A stretch of 64,000 nucleotides of DNA from Russula earlei (lineage: Eukaryota; Basidiomycota; Agaricomycetes; Russulales; Russulaceae). The notes under the pieces were generated by a model. That model did no database searches. It saw nothing but the letters and a program-made list of their open reading frames with translations, and was not told the DNA's origin. The DNA lies in assembly GCA_025769875.1 (NCBI GenBank), contig JAGFNK010000004.1:187001-251000 (forward strand). The letters run 5' to 3'. The position numbers and the translations under genes were made by a program. The stretch's first letter is position 1, and every line of letters starts with the position of its first letter. Of this stretch, positions 43,462 through 55,691 are shown in pieces.

Positions 43462-44288
43462 TGTTACGAACCAAGGCCAAGTCCTGGCTGTAGATTGTCC
43501 TATTTCACTCAAGAGAGACCTCTCTCACTTTGCATTGTCAACTCCCTTCCGTTTGCTGGGCTATCCCTCCTGCAGTGCAAGATATTGCTATTGCAAAGAC
43601 ACTATAACACGACCAGGCACCTGTTTCCTAATCGGGTAATCATCGCGTGGCAGCCACATGGTCACCCAGCCACCAAGAACCTGAAACAGTGGCACAAACT
43701 CTTAGAAACTGTTGCATAACTCATCTGACATCATCAAGGCTCCAATGACATCATGGCTGACTGAGCGGCTCCACAGTGACCTCATAAGCTCACTAAGTGC
43801 TCCACAGTGACATCATAATGATGTCATCGCCCCACAATGATCAGTAATGTGCTCAGTAAGCCTGAAACTTGACACAAGCAAGTTTATGCCTCTGTAGTCC
43901 TATTGGATGGTACCAAAGGGTCTAGAATAGTCCCAGTTCTTTGTAATCGACCCTGTACACTGTATATAAGCCCCAATGAAGCATGGCAGTCGTCAGACTG
44001 TCCATTTGTGATACTCTCGTCCTCCTGGGTACTCCCCTGCGACCACTCAGTCTAAAGCCTTCCTTGTCTTCAAGGTACTCTTCAACGACCGCCTTGTTTA
44101 AAGTCCTTCACCATACTGGCCTCTGCCCTTCGCCTCTGTCTTCTGCAACACATACCAGTCCCCATCTGGTACCTTCTAGTCGTTTGGCTCGTCCTCCTGT
44201 TCAACGCTGCCTTCGCCGCGTACCATCTGTTCCGACCCTTGCCCACCTGCTCCTGAGTCCTTAGTGATCAGCAGTACGTGTCTTGACA
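43462..44288 (+). repeat. gypsy B 5' LTR
   Basis: TGTTACGAACC to GTGTCTTGACA, 827 bp, with a TATATAAG box near 43962. It differs from the 3' LTR at a small number of sites, several of them C/T or G/A. Confidence 0.95.
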
Positions 44289-44334
44289 TCTGGACAGTCT
44301 CTCATCATCCCTGTATTGACCAGCCAACGCTCAA

Positions 44335-45195
44335 GTGTCCACTCCTAACTCCCCCACACTGGTTAACACCTCCTTGCGCCTCCCTTCTCCTCTGCAACCT
44401 ACCCCACGCACTGCCCTTCGCATCCTCACTGAAGACATCGACCCGGTCGACACATCCTCGCCCCTCAGCATCTTGTACTCCCCAACAGCCCCACCATCGT
44501 CTCCCAGCATTCCCCAGCCCATTCCAGGTGACTTTGTCCCCATTGGCACTCCCCCTCCAGCGCAGAACGAGCAGCAGCAAGCGGACCATCCTCCCTTGCC
44601 TGAAGGCTTCCTTGATCACCCTCCTTGCACAGCATTCTGGTTCCACCCTCATCAGTACTTCGTCCTTCCCACCACCAATCGTTCCCGTGAGCAGTGGCGT
44701 CCCCTCCACGACTTGAACCATCAAGATTATCTGGGACGCATCCCTACCTCAGACCAGTTGAGTCATCGCGCCTTCACAGACACCTACACAACCGCCTTTC
44801 GTGCACGCATCGTCCACACTTTTGCTGTGGAACCATCCGACACTGCCCTTGCCACCCAGTACAATCTAACCCCCTTTGGCATCTGTTCCAACGTCGGGAT
44901 ATACGCCCCGGACGCTGACTTCCCCCTCGGACGTATCGCTTACATTTTTAATACGTCATTGTTTAGGAAGCTCCTTACCCTACCTGCCATTTACCATCCT
45001 GCTTACGAAGGGTCCTTTTGCCTGTCTATTGTACACGATTTCCTAGACGGACGCCTAGCTTTCGCATACGGTTACTTACACTTTGAAGAGAACAGTAACC
45101 GTGTCTCCTTGCGTCACTACTCGACTTATACCGTCAACACCATCCGTTTTAACCTGCAGTTACTTCGCTTTTGCTTTATGCCTCATATCCCCTAA
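44335..45195 (+). CDS. gypsy B 5' ORF 1, unknown (286 aa)
   Basis: First large frame after the LTR, starting 47 bp inside. The first 110 residues are rich in Pro, Thr and Ser. The rest looks globular, with aromatic-rich segments such as HPHQYFVLPTTNRSREQWRP, then SIVHDFLDGRLAFAYGYLHF. No zinc knuckle, protease or RT motif is seen. The partial second element copy (34898-35332) preserves the start of the same frame with mostly conservative differences, so it was probably coding. I do not recognise the family. A gag-like or envelope-like role cannot be excluded, but no signal peptide or membrane span is evident. Confidence 0.6.
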   Translation: MSTPNSPTLVNTSLRLPSPLQPTPRTALRILTEDIDPVDTSSPLSILYSPTAPPSSPSIPQPIPGDFVPIGTPPPAQNEQQQADHPPLPEGFLDHPPCTAFWFHPHQYFVLPTTNRSREQWRPLHDLNHQDYLGRIPTSDQLSHRAFTDTYTTAFRARIVHTFAVEPSDTALATQYNLTPFGICSNVGIYAPDADFPLGRIAYIFNTSLFRKLLTLPAIYHPAYEGSFCLSIVHDFLDGRLAFAYGYLHFEENSNRVSLRHYSTYTVNTIRFNLQLLRFCFMPHIP

Positions 45196-45385
45196 CCCTC
45201 TCGAAACTAATTGAGAGGTACCGTCTCGAAACCATAGATCTTGCGCACGGTTCTTAAAAAGTAAGAACCACCCTTGTAACGCTTCAATAAAGATCGAATA
45301 AACCTTTCTCCTTTGCCTTAACTAAAGTGCCTCGAGAATACGCCTTAGAAGAAGACAAAGAAGAAGACGCTATCACTAGACACGT

Positions 45386-46243
45386 CTTAGTCTAAATCAC
45401 TATCGAACCTGGGCCTCCACTGCATTTCCTGTTAACACTTTAACAAACCTACACGACATACCAGGAATAGAACCACCCCACGAAGACTTTCCTCATCTCA
45501 TTGTCAAAGAGTTCCTTGAAGTCTTACCATTTGGACAACTCCTAAGCCATGACAAACACGCATTATATCTTGAAGCCCTTAGTCGACTCCTGCCACCAGC
45601 ACAACAACAACTATTATATTGGCAACTTGCTCAAGCAAAGAACATCCAAGGACAACCAGTTGATTATCAGTCCCTGCGCTCCAGCGAATTGAACCTTTGG
45701 ACCAGGATCATCCAGCCACGTCACCATCTCATTGTTAATTCTTTAAGGACAGGGTATCGCCTGTTTTACCTGGCTTGGACATACATCAGCTACTACCATC
45801 TCACTGTCCAGTTCTACCACCTACGCCTCAACAGAATACAAAGGGAAAATCAATCTTACGTCCAACTTGCTGTTGTACCAGGAATACACAACACCTTTGA
45901 TTGGGAAACTAACTCTTGGCTATACAACGCAGACTACAATCAACCTTGGGCAATTACCAGCCCAGATGCCTCATATACTGGTCCCCCTGCATACTATTCT
46001 GTCCCAGCAATCCTAGAAGCCTCGAGTCTTGCCCCTCGACCCCTCACACCGATTCAAACCACTGTCTCAACTAGCCAAGAATGTTGGTCTGCCAGCACAG
46101 AAGATACTGAGTCGAATCCGTGGACAGCAAGGTGTAACTGTAAAACAGAGTATTGCACATGCAACTTTCGACCAGACACACCTCCTACTCCTGACGGAAT
46201 TACCTTGTGGATGCCAGGCGATTACCACCTCCCCATTCGATAA
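45386..46243 (+). CDS. gypsy B 5' ORF 2, unknown
   Basis: An 285-codon open frame between stops; the first ATG is only at 45689. It contains PHLIVKEFLEVLPFGQLL, then YLEALSRLLPPAQQQLLYWQ and TYISYYHLTVQFYHLRLN, predicted to be helical. Near the C-terminus is a Cys cluster, CNCKTEYCTCNF, that could bind metal. Without an early ATG it may be expressed by frameshift or splicing from ORF 1, or be damaged at its start. Unrecognised. Confidence 0.45.
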   Translation, partial: LSLNHYRTWASTAFPVNTLTNLHDIPGIEPPHEDFPHLIVKEFLEVLPFGQLLSHDKHALYLEALSRLLPPAQQQLLYWQLAQAKNIQGQPVDYQSLRSSELNLWTRIIQPRHHLIVNSLRTGYRLFYLAWTYISYYHLTVQFYHLRLNRIQRENQSYVQLAVVPGIHNTFDWETNSWLYNADYNQPWAITSPDASYTGPPAYYSVPAILEASSLAPRPLTPIQTTVSTSQECWSASTEDTESNPWTARCNCKTEYCTCNFRPDTPPTPDGITLWMPGDYHLPIR

Positions 46244-46299
46244 ATCTGGCTCCTTGACACAGGAGACGCACATCATCCCAACAACCCCCTGAGAGAGAA

Positions 46300-46828
46300 G
46301 CAATTCCCAACACAAGAGGATTTCTTGTTGAAAGACCATTACCTCCTACCCCTCCTGATGCCTACTTACCCTTGTTTACCAATCGTATTCCTACCCCTGT
46401 CATACCTATCCAACCCTTTGCATCACCCCTCGTTGAATCTCCTGATAGTACCGATCTTAGGAGTACTGATTTACACTGCTACTTACCAGAACAATCCTTC
46501 TTAGCATTAAACCTACCTACACATTCAAAGAGAGAGTTAATTGAATTCAAGAGTTATTGTACCCAAGCTTGGCATCAACAGACTGACACACTTTATAGTT
46601 TACAAACACCCCATCAAAGAAATAAGTGACTTTGCCATCTCTCCAGCGGAATTCGAAGGATATCTGTGGAAAACCCAAGTAGTTCTAACACAAAGCAACA
46701 TCACTGAAGAATACTCCCGAATCCAGTTAAAGAAACATCAAGGAAGACCTGACTCTATTCGACTAAAACCAATCTACACCATTGCATATCCTTGGAACAA
46801 TGGCCATTGGACTATAACAGTCGTCTAG
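46300..46828 (+). pseudogene. gypsy B 5' ORF 3, broken
   Basis: Two overlapping frames (to 46629, and 46541-46828) appear to be one protein split by a frame change near 46620. The first reads PPDAYLPLFTNRIPTPVIP and the second EFEGYLWKTQVVLTQSN, ending WNNGHWTITVV. No known domain. Confidence 0.4.
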
Positions 46829-46832
46829 ACCT

Positions 46833-48161
46833 ATGAGCACTAGGAGAGACATCACTGACGAAGAAGAAAATCTAATCCCACTCCTATTTGAAAACCTCAG
46901 TTACGACACTCAAGATCACTGTTACCAAGGAAAATTCAGTGTATCTATTATCAACCACGGAAATCTTTCTGACACTTGGTTATACGAAGACGACAATTGT
47001 CATGAACCATTCCCCGGAGAGGGCCCTTGAAGGACCCTTCCTTATAGGAGGAAACCCAGCCTCTATGGTGTCACCCTGTTCACACGAGCAAAAGGGGTGA
47101 GTAGAGGTGTCCACAATATCGCGCGCGCATTGTTGCACGAGCGATTCTCGGCACAATCGACATACAGCAAGCCCCACTTAAAGGCAACCCTTCTAGCAAC
47201 ATAAGACAACATTAGAGCCTTCCTAAGGACCCTTTGGAACGACCCTAGGAACTCTACAATAGGTGCTAACCTGGTATCAAAGGCCCTACAACGCGTTATT
47301 AGACCAACTCTAATAACTATAGAACAAACTATAAGGCAACACTAAGGACCTTAATAAAAGTATTAGGGTCGACTCTAAGGACCCTAATAGAACTATATAA
47401 GGGCCTTATAAGATAACACTATTCCTAACCAAACTACAAATCCTCAAATGACCGGCCCTAAACTAACTAACAGGAAATGAATCAGGTGCTTACATGTGCA
47501 CTAAAGCAGTGAACACGTGGACAATGGAAGCTCTTACTCATCAAGAGAAGCTTCTTACTCAGCAGCTTACTGAGCATGACCGAGCATGCTCAGTAAGCGT
47601 CCCCCGACTTCTTACTCATCACTCTATGGTGCTTGATAACAAGGTTTGACTTGTTCCCTGTTTAGCAATCCTCTTGTAGTATATAAGCGCTCAATAAAGT
47701 AGCGGACAGTCCTCAGACTGTCCATTTGTTTACAGCACTCTCCATTCCTGGGATACTCCTTTAAGGACCATCCCCTTGTGACTATACTCTGGCCTCTTCC
47801 CTGCGTGATTGTTCTACTCTCACAGTGACAATACCTCTCTGGTATTTGTTGCTCCTCTGGACTCTACTCCTTGCCCACACGGTCTTGGACGTCTATCGAC
47901 TCGTCTTCGAGCTTATCCCTCGCTCTTGAACTGGATAGTTCAACAGTGAGTCTTGACAACAATGACGAAGTTACCACTGAGCAACTTAAAGCAGCAGCCC
48001 CAGGAGCGGAAAACGTTCAAGAATTCAAACCCTACAATTTCACAGGTCTCTTCCTAGATAAACAGTCAAGTGGAGTCATTCTAGAAGATATTGGGTTTAC
48101 TACAACAACAAAGAAGTCGATTTCATGGCTAGAGCAACACAAGAAGTTACCACTGTCCTAG
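46833..48161 (+). pseudogene. gypsy B 5' ORF 4, interrupted by LTR A
   Basis: MSTRRDITDEEENLIPLLFE starts at 46833 and reaches YEDDN at 46997. Skipping the solo LTR plus one ACAAT copy, it continues in the same frame as DEVTTEQLKAAAPGAENVQE (from 47964) and ends at 48161. The frame overlaps the gag start (48125) by 37 bp. Continuity across the insertion shows that it was an open frame when the LTR landed. Function unknown. Confidence 0.55.
46998..47958 (+). repeat. LTR A, solo copy with TSD ACAAT
   Basis: TGTCATGAACC to GAGTCTTGACA, 961 bp, flanked by ACAAT at 46993-46997 and 47959-47963. TATATAAG and AATAAA lie near 47680-47695. Confidence 0.95.
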
Positions 48162-49018
48162 GCACTGCACCAAGCATTCAAAGCGCTACTCCAGGACCCT
48201 CTACCCATCGAAATACTCAACAACCCACTCTGCATACAGTTAGCAGCATACCACAAACAATTCCCCGAACACTCACTCCAACTAGAATCCAGTTACAAGG
48301 ACCAGCTCCACCAATTGTTACAGTTGCAACAACTCAGAACCCTACAATGTCCAGCAATCCTCGCCTTGTAGGAACTGCCCCAGAACCCTTTGATGGAAAA
48401 GCCAACAATGCAGAAGCCTTTTGGGCAGCCCTGGCCAATTATTACTACATCAATGGCAACTCTTTTACAGACGAAAGCAAGAAAGTTGCCGCTGCACTAA
48501 CCCACTTTAAAGTAGGAACACCTGCTGGAGAATGGGCTAGAGAACAAACTACTAAAGCCATGGCTTGTACTGTAGCCGACTACGGATCATGGGACAACTT
48601 CAAAAAGGCCTTTGCTGACCACTTTATCCCTGCAGAAGCAGAATTGGCTTCTGCCAACACTATGCACACTTATTATCAAGGAAAACTACCATTTAATGAA
48701 TGGTATCAGAAATGGTCACACCATGCATCACGAGCTACCACCAATGAAAGAACAAAGATGTACGCATTCAGGAAAAACATTAATCCAGCCCTACATCAGA
48801 AGATATTGGGAATCACACTGACACCAACTACACTTGCAGCCCTTGTCAAAGCAGCAAGAGAATTTGACAACCTGTTCCACCTATACAATTCCACGGCCTT
48901 CAGAGGAGGACACTCTGTGTGTACTCAAGGATTAAACACTCAAGGATCAGACAATCCCTTGGAAATTAACTTGTACCAAGGAGAACCTAATGAACTGACC
49001 TTGGGAATCCAGAAGTGA
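48125..49018 (+). CDS. gypsy B gag
   Basis: Gag builds the virus-like particle. A Pro/Thr-rich leader precedes a retrotrans_gag-type core: PEPFDGKANNAEAFWAAL, FTDESKKVAAALTHFKVG, then WDNFKKAFADHF and LPFNEWYQKWSHHA. The frame stops at 49016-49018. The zinc knuckle CYYCGKKNHMANQC (49071-49112) follows in another frame, so the original gag was about 95 codons longer and a frame change lies near 49015. The upstream ATG at 48125 overlaps the previous ORF. Confidence 0.82.
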   Translation: MARATQEVTTVLGTAPSIQSATPGPSTHRNTQQPTLHTVSSIPQTIPRTLTPTRIQLQGPAPPIVTVATTQNPTMSSNPRLVGTAPEPFDGKANNAEAFWAALANYYYINGNSFTDESKKVAAALTHFKVGTPAGEWAREQTTKAMACTVADYGSWDNFKKAFADHFIPAEAELASANTMHTYYQGKLPFNEWYQKWSHHASRATTNERTKMYAFRKNINPALHQKILGITLTPTTLAALVKAAREFDNLFHLYNSTAFRGGHSVCTQGLNTQGSDNPLEINLYQGEPNELTLGIQK

Positions 49019-52000
49019 AAGAAAACCTCTCACAGATGCAGAGAAAGAATTTCAACGAAAGAACAACCTCTGTTATTACTGTGGGAAGAAGAACCATATG
49101 GCAAATCAATGTAGAGCAAAGAAAGCAGCCCAAGGACGCCAACAACAAGGATCTCGCCCTCAAACAGTCAGAGCTACAACCATCCAAGATGAAAACATTG
49201 AACCTGCACAAGAAGAACCTATTCCTGTTGCATCATTGACAACTTGGAGAGAAACACTTGCGGACTCGATCCTCCACCCAAGATCTGCTCCTATGGATTT
49301 TTAATTGGACCCCCTTCTGCACCAAGAAGGGACACAGTCCAAATCAGTACAATACAAAGAGAAATCAATTACCCCAAAGTGTTTACCAAGAACATTTGCT
49401 CCCCATCCATTGCCTTAAAAGTTACTCTTGTGGGGAAGACAAGTGGCAAAGAAATCGGTGCAAAAGCCCTGCTTGACAGTGGAGCAGAAGGAATGATAAT
49501 CCATGAACGATTCGCACAAAGGCACCACCTGCACCTCCAAACTATGACCAAACCCTTGCCAGCACAAAATGTAGATGGAACACAAAATGCCAATGGACTA
49601 ATATGCCTTTAGCACCATCCAAAGACTTTGCATACAAGCACACACAGGTGCTACTCATGACAAACAAGCAGAATTCCTTGTTACTAACATTGGAGATCAC
49701 GACATTATCTTAGGGACAGATTGGCTATGACACCACAACCCAGATATCGATTGGGCAAATGATACAATCACTGTCATGAACCATTCTCCGGAGAGGGCCC
49801 TTGAAGGACCCTTCCTTATAGGAGGAAACCCAGCCTCTATGGTGTCACCCTGTTCACACGAGCAAAAGGGGTGAGTAGAGGTGTCCACAATATCATCGCG
49901 TGCATTGTTGCGTGAGCGATTCTCAGCACAATCGACATACAGCAAGCCCCACTTATTGGCAACCCTTCTAACAATAAAGGACAGTATTAGGGCCCTTCTA
50001 GGGACCCCTTAGGACGACTCTAGGTGCTCTACAACGGGTACTAACCTAGTATCAAAGACACTACAACGTGTTATTAGACCAACTCTAATAACTATAGAAT
50101 GAACTATAAGGCAATACTAAGAACCTTAATAGGAGTATTAGGGTCAACGACCCTGATAGAGCTATATAAGGGCATTATAAGATAACACTATTCCCTAACC
50201 AAACTACAAGTCCTCAAATGACCGGCCCTAAACTAACTAACAGAAAACGAATCAGGTGCTCACATGTGCACTAGAACAGCAAACACTGTGGACAATGAAA
50301 ACTCTTACTCATCAGGAAAAGCCTTCTTACTCAGCAGCTTACTGAGCATGACTGAGCATGCTCAGTAAGCACACTCTGACTTCTTACTCAGCACTCTATT
50401 GTGCTTGATAACAAGGTTATGACTTGTTCTCTATTTAGCAGTTCTCTTGTAGTATATAAGCGCTCAATAAAGTAGCGGACAGTCCTCAGACTGGTCCATT
50501 TGTTTACGGCACTCTCCATCCCTGGGATACTCCTTTAAGGACCGTCCCCTTGTGACTATCCTGGCCTCTTCTCTGCGTGACTGCTCTACGCTCACAGTAA
50601 CAGTGCCTCTCTGGTATTTGTTACTACTCTGGACTCTACTCCTTGCCCATGCGGTCTTGGACATCTATCGACTCATCTTCGAGCTTATCCCTCGCTCTTG
50701 AACTGGATAGTTCAACAGTGAGTCTTGACAATCACACTGAGGAACTGCCCCCAAACCTGCCTTACCACACATCCAAGCATAACCATTGCATCTGCATCTG
50801 GAACACGGAATTACCAAATACAAGCACTTACTTTCCCTGAAGAAGAAGAACCTGAATTTGCAAACAGTTGCTGCACTAATTTTCCCAGATACTGAAGGGC
50901 TATTGAACCCATGTGTTGACGAACAAATCCACAATGCATTTAGACCAATGACAATCAGCATAAGAGCCAAATCAACCACAGCTACCAAGCTAGCCCATGC
51001 AGAAACACCCCCCAAGACATTAGACAAACTTGTCCCTGCCCAATTCTTGAAATGGCGAAAGGTTTTCAATGAACAAGCTTCCCAACGCCTTCCTGCTCAC
51101 CAACCATGGGACCATGCAATCAATCTGAAACCAGGGATCGCCCGACGTGATTCTGGTATCTATCGACTTACTCCCAAAGAACTACAAGCCCTAAAAGAAT
51201 ACTTAGATGAACACTTGAAAAGAGGGACTATCCGACCATCAAAAGCAGCTATTGCTAGTCCATTCTTCTTTGTGGAAAAGAAAGGAGGAAATCTATGACC
51301 AGTACAAGACTACAGAGCCCTGAACACAGCGACTGTCAAAGACGCATATCCACTACCTTTGATTCCTGAACTAATTGACAAACTCCAAGGAGCCCAATAT
51401 TTTACCAAGTTTGACGTACAATGGGGATACAACAATATCCGCCTAAGAGAAGGCGACGAACACCTTGCAGCATTCAAGACACCATTAGGACTCTTTGAAC
51501 CTTTGATAATGACATTCGGTCTCTGCAATGCCCCAGCCACTTTTCAACGCTTTATGAACACCATCCTAGCAAAATACATTGCCACTGAACGAGTGGTCAT
51601 TTATCTAGATGATATACTAATCATGGTGCAAACCTTAAACGAACTGGATGACTGGACACACAAGGTCCTCAAGACACTCCAAGACCATGATTTATACTTG
51701 AAACCAGAGAAATGTGCTTTTCGACAAACCTCTATTAGTTACCTAGGCATCAATATCTCCCAAGGACGAATATCTATGGACCAAGACAAGTTAATAGGCA
51801 TTACAAAGTGGCCTACTCTGACCAACGTTACAGAAATCCAAGCATTTCTAGGATTTTGCAACTTCTATCGACGATTTATCCACCAATACTCACAAATGGC
51901 ACGACCCTTGTTTAACCTAACAAAGAAAGAACACCCCTTTAAATGGGAAGACGATGAAGAACAAGCATTTAGAAAATTAATCCAGGCATTTACGACAGCC

Positions 52001-53985
52001 CCAGTCCTCATGTTACCAGATCATACTAAACCCTTTCGGCTCATCTGCGATGCAAGCGACTTTGCAGTCGGCGCAATCTTGGAACAACCTGATGAATTTA
52101 ACAGATATCACCCAGTCACCTATTTTTCGAAATCCTTGGACCCCGCACAACAAAATTACATGATCTATGATAAAGAACTCCTAGCCATCGTCTCATCCCT
52201 CTGGCACTTCCGACACTACCTTGAAGGTGCTACACACCCCATTGATCTATGGACGGACCACAATAATTTGACATACTTCATGACAAAACAAAAACTTACA
52301 TGATGACAAGCCCAATGGGCACTCCTTCTTAGCAATTTTGATTTTACCATCACCCATCACCCAGGAACTATAAACAAAGCAGATGGTCTGTCCAGGCGGC
52401 CAGACTCTTAAAGAGGGGATACAAAATGAAAATGATGGAAAGGTGCTCCTAGATGACAAATATTTTAAAATTAGAGCAACACGCACCTCTGCTACAGAAC
52501 CAATTGGCAACCAAGAACTTCGACAACAACTGTGATCTAGCAAAGACTATGACCCAGAAGTATCTAATGTGTTAGCAATCATTATAAAGAATGGACCAAG
52601 ATGATTATCCAAGGGCTTACAAGACTGGAACCTCGAAGATGGACTAATATTATTCAAAGGAAAAGTCTATATCCCAAACAACGACACCCTACTGAAAGAA
52701 AATTCTGAAACTACATCACGACTCCCTTGCCACTGGACATCCTGGCCAATGGAAAACTTACGAAGCTAATCAGCCGAAACTATTGGTGGCCAGGAATGCT
52801 AACCTATGTCAAAAGTTATGTAGATGGTTGCACAGTTTGCCAAAGTACAAAGAACCGCCCAAAGACAGAAACACCCCTTGTACCAATTACACCAGCTGGA
52901 GAAGTATGGAAGAGCATTACCATAGACTTTATCACAGACCTACCGATTTCACAAGGCTTTGACAGCCTCCTAGTCGTGGTAGATCGATTCAGCAAAGCAA
53001 TAATCATTACCCCCTGCCACAAGACAATCACAGCGGGATGAAACAGCAACACTAATCATGAACAATGTCTGGAGGAGAATAGGCCTCCCAACACAAATAA
53101 TATCAGACAGAGGCCCTCAATTCGCAGCAAAAGTCACTCAAGAACTATGGAAGAAATTAAATGTCAAAGTATCATTGAGCACTGGCATATCACCCACAGA
53201 CAGATGGAGAAACAGAACGAGTTAACCAAGAACTAGAACAATACCTACGAATATTTTGCAACCACCAAGCGGACAATTGGGCAGAACTAATTCCCTTCAT
53301 GGAGTTTGCACATAATGCCAGACAACACAGTGCTACAAACAAACCCCCTTTCGAGGTCTGGTATGGCTTCAACCCAACATTTGCTCTGCCCCTTGCCTTT
53401 ACATCAAAGTTCCCTTCAATCCAAGAAAGACTAACAAGACTAAACCAGCTCAGAGAAGAAGTAGCTATCTCCCTGAACCGAGCAACTGAGATCATGAAGC
53501 AATCAGGACCTCAATCCTCCACATTTCGTTTTAAAGAAGGAGATCAAGTATGGTTGGAAGCCACAAATCTACGAACCACTCACCCAAAAGCAAAACTAGC
53601 CCCTCGACTGCTATGGACCATTCAAAGTCATCACTGCCTATCCAGTAAACTGTTCGCCTTGAACTACCAAAGTCCTGGAAGATACACCCAGTTTTTCACC
53701 ACTCCCTGATTAAACCTTACAAAGAAACCATTGCCCATGGTCCTAACTTCTCAAACCCGCCACCAATATTAGTCGAAGGTGAAGAACAATATGAAGTAGA
53801 GCAGATCCTAAACTCTCGGCTCTCCCCAAACCGCAAAGGAATCCAATACCTAGTTAAATGGAAAGGGTACACGGCCACAGAAAATACTTGGGAACCAGCA
53901 TCTAACCTATCAAAAGCGCAATCACTTGTTAAAGACTTCCATCGGAAATATCCGAAGGCGCTTAAAACGATTCCCACCAGGAGTA
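49019..53985 (+). pseudogene. gypsy B pol with C-terminal chromodomain
   Basis: Order: zinc knuckle; protease with LLDSGAEGMII (about 49468-49500); RT with KFDVQWGYNNIRL and the catalytic box YLDD (51602-51613). RNase H has CDASDFAVGAILEQ, and integrase has NYWWPGM, TIDFITDLP, ISDRGPQF and QTDGETERVNQELEQ. A GPY-like linker and a chromodomain (YEVEQILNSRL...QYLVKWKGY...ENTWEP, about 53785-53955) follow. Chromodomains target integration to modified histones. Breaks: a solo LTR A at 49772-50730, TGA stops at 49728, 51296, 52301 and 52304, and frame changes in integrase. Most of these TGA codons replace conserved Arg. Confidence 0.92.
49772..50730 (+). repeat. LTR A, solo copy with TSD ATCAC
   Basis: TGTCATGAACC to GAGTCTTGACA, 959 bp, flanked by ATCAC at 49767-49771 and 50731-50735. 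It interrupts pol between protease and RT in the same orientation. Confidence 0.95.
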
Positions 53986-54227
53986 ACCCCTAAACCAACA
54001 ACTCTCATCATGACCTCTGTCGACGACTACCTTTATCCTTGTTACCAACGAACTTTTCAGAGAACCCCTGTGATCACATGCACTCAATCGACCACAGCTA
54101 TCCCCAAAGCAATCCATAGAACAAGAGAGAACTCCCCACGAATGAACAGACTTCAACTTTTCATATGCAAACTACTCCACCTTCCAAAGAAACAAATCCC
54201 TACCAGTTGCAGGAGCAACAAGTCTAT

Positions 54228-54241
54228 AAAGAGGGGATGAA
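54228..54241 (+). other. gypsy B polypurine tract
   Basis: AAAGAGGGGATGAA directly precedes the 3' LTR, the expected plus-strand primer position. Confidence 0.8.
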
Positions 54242-55069
54242 TGTTACGAACCAAGGCCAAGTCCTGGCTGTAGATTGTCCTATTTCACTCAAGAGAGACC
54301 TCTCTCACTTTGCATTGTCAACTCCCTTCCATTTGCTGGGCTATCCCTCCTGCGGTGCAAGATATCGCTATTGCAAAGACACTATAACATGACCAGGCAC
54401 CTGTTTCCTAATCGGGTAATCATCGCGTGGCAGCCACATGGTCACCCAGCCACCAAGAACCCGAAACAGCAGCACAAACTCTTAGAAACTGTTGCATAAC
54501 TCATCTGACTGTCATCAAGGCTCCAATGACATCATGGCTGACTGAGCGGCTCCACAGTGACCTCATAAGCTCACTAAGCACTCCACAGTGACATCATAAT
54601 GATGTCATCGCCCCACAATGATCAGTAATGCGCTCAGTAAGCCTGAAACTTGACACAAGCAAGTTTATGCCTCTGTAGTCCTATTGGATGGTACCAAAGG
54701 GTCTAGAATAGTCCCAGTTCTTTGTAATCGACCCTGTACACTGTATATAAGCCCCAATGAAGCATGGCAGTCGTCAGACTGTCCATTTGTGATACTCTCG
54801 TCCTCCTGGGTACTCCCCTGTGACCGCTCAGTCTAAAGCCTTCCTTGTCTTCAAGGTACTCTTCAATGACCGCCTTGTTTAAAGTCCTTCACCATACTGG
54901 CCTCTGCCCTTCACCTCTGTCTTCTGCAACACATACCAGTCCCCATCTGGTACCTTCTAGTCATTTGGCTCGTCCTCCTGTTCAACGCCGCCTTCGCCAT
55001 GTACCATCTGTTCCAACCCTTGCCCACCTGCTCCTGAGTCCTTAGTGATCAGCAGTACATGTCTTGACA
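54242..55069 (+). repeat. gypsy B 3' LTR
   Basis: TGTTACGAACC to ATGTCTTGACA, 828 bp, followed by AGTAA. Confidence 0.95.
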
Positions 55070-55691
55070 AGTAAGAAGTCGGAGTGTGCTTACTGAGCAT
55101 GCTCAGTCATGCTCAGTAATCTGCTGAGTAAGAAGGTCTCTCTTGATGAGTAAGAGCCTTTATTGTTCACGTGTTTACTGTCCTAGTGCACGTGCAAAGC
55201 ACCTGATTCATTTGCTGTTAGTTAGTTTAGGGCTGGTCATTTGAGGACTTGTAGTTTGGTTCAGGGAATATAGTTGTCTATAAGGCCCCTTATATAGTTC
55301 TATTAGGGTCCTTAGAGTCAACCCTAATACTTCTATTAAGGTCCTTAGTATTGCTGTATAGTTTGTTCTATAGTTATTAGAGTCAGTCTAATAACGCGTT
55401 GTAGGGTCTTTATAATTGTGTTAGTGCCTATTGTAGGGCACTTCTAGTCATCCTGAATGGTCTCTAGGGAGGCCATAATACCATCCTTTATTTCTAAAAG
55501 GGTTGCCATCAAGTGGGGCTTGCTGTATGTCAATTGTGTCGAGAATTGCTCATGCGACAATGCACGCATGATATTGTGAACACCTCTACTCACCCCTTTC
55601 GTTATGTGAACAGGGTGACACCATAGAGGCTGGGTTTCCTCTCATAAGGAAGGGTCCTTCAAGGGCCCTCTCCAGGAAATGGTTCATGACA

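Larger units (their letters stand above)
43462..55069 (+). mobile_element. Ty3/gypsy chromovirus, TSD AGTAA
   Basis: LTRs at 43462-44288 and 54242-55069 flank gag, protease, RT, RNase H, integrase and a chromodomain, in the Ty3/gypsy order. AGTAA is found at 43457-43461 and 55070-55074. The length is 11,608 bp. Removing two nested solo LTRs and one copy of each duplication leaves about 9.68 kb. It differs from usual chromoviruses by having about 3.8 kb of extra ORFs before gag. Confidence 0.95.
43115..55691 (-). repeat. LTR A, split by gypsy B; TSD GTGGC
   Basis: Parts 43115-43461 and 55075-55691 join into one reversed LTR A of the usual length (about 960 bp). The 5-bp duplication GTGGC flanks it within family E. 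The gypsy B element lies between the parts. Confidence 0.9.

Noticed and set aside
54001..54240. An envelope-like third ORF after the gypsy chromodomain
   Set aside because: The short frame (about 77 codons) has no signal peptide or membrane span, and most of it overlaps the 3' untranslated part near the polypurine tract.
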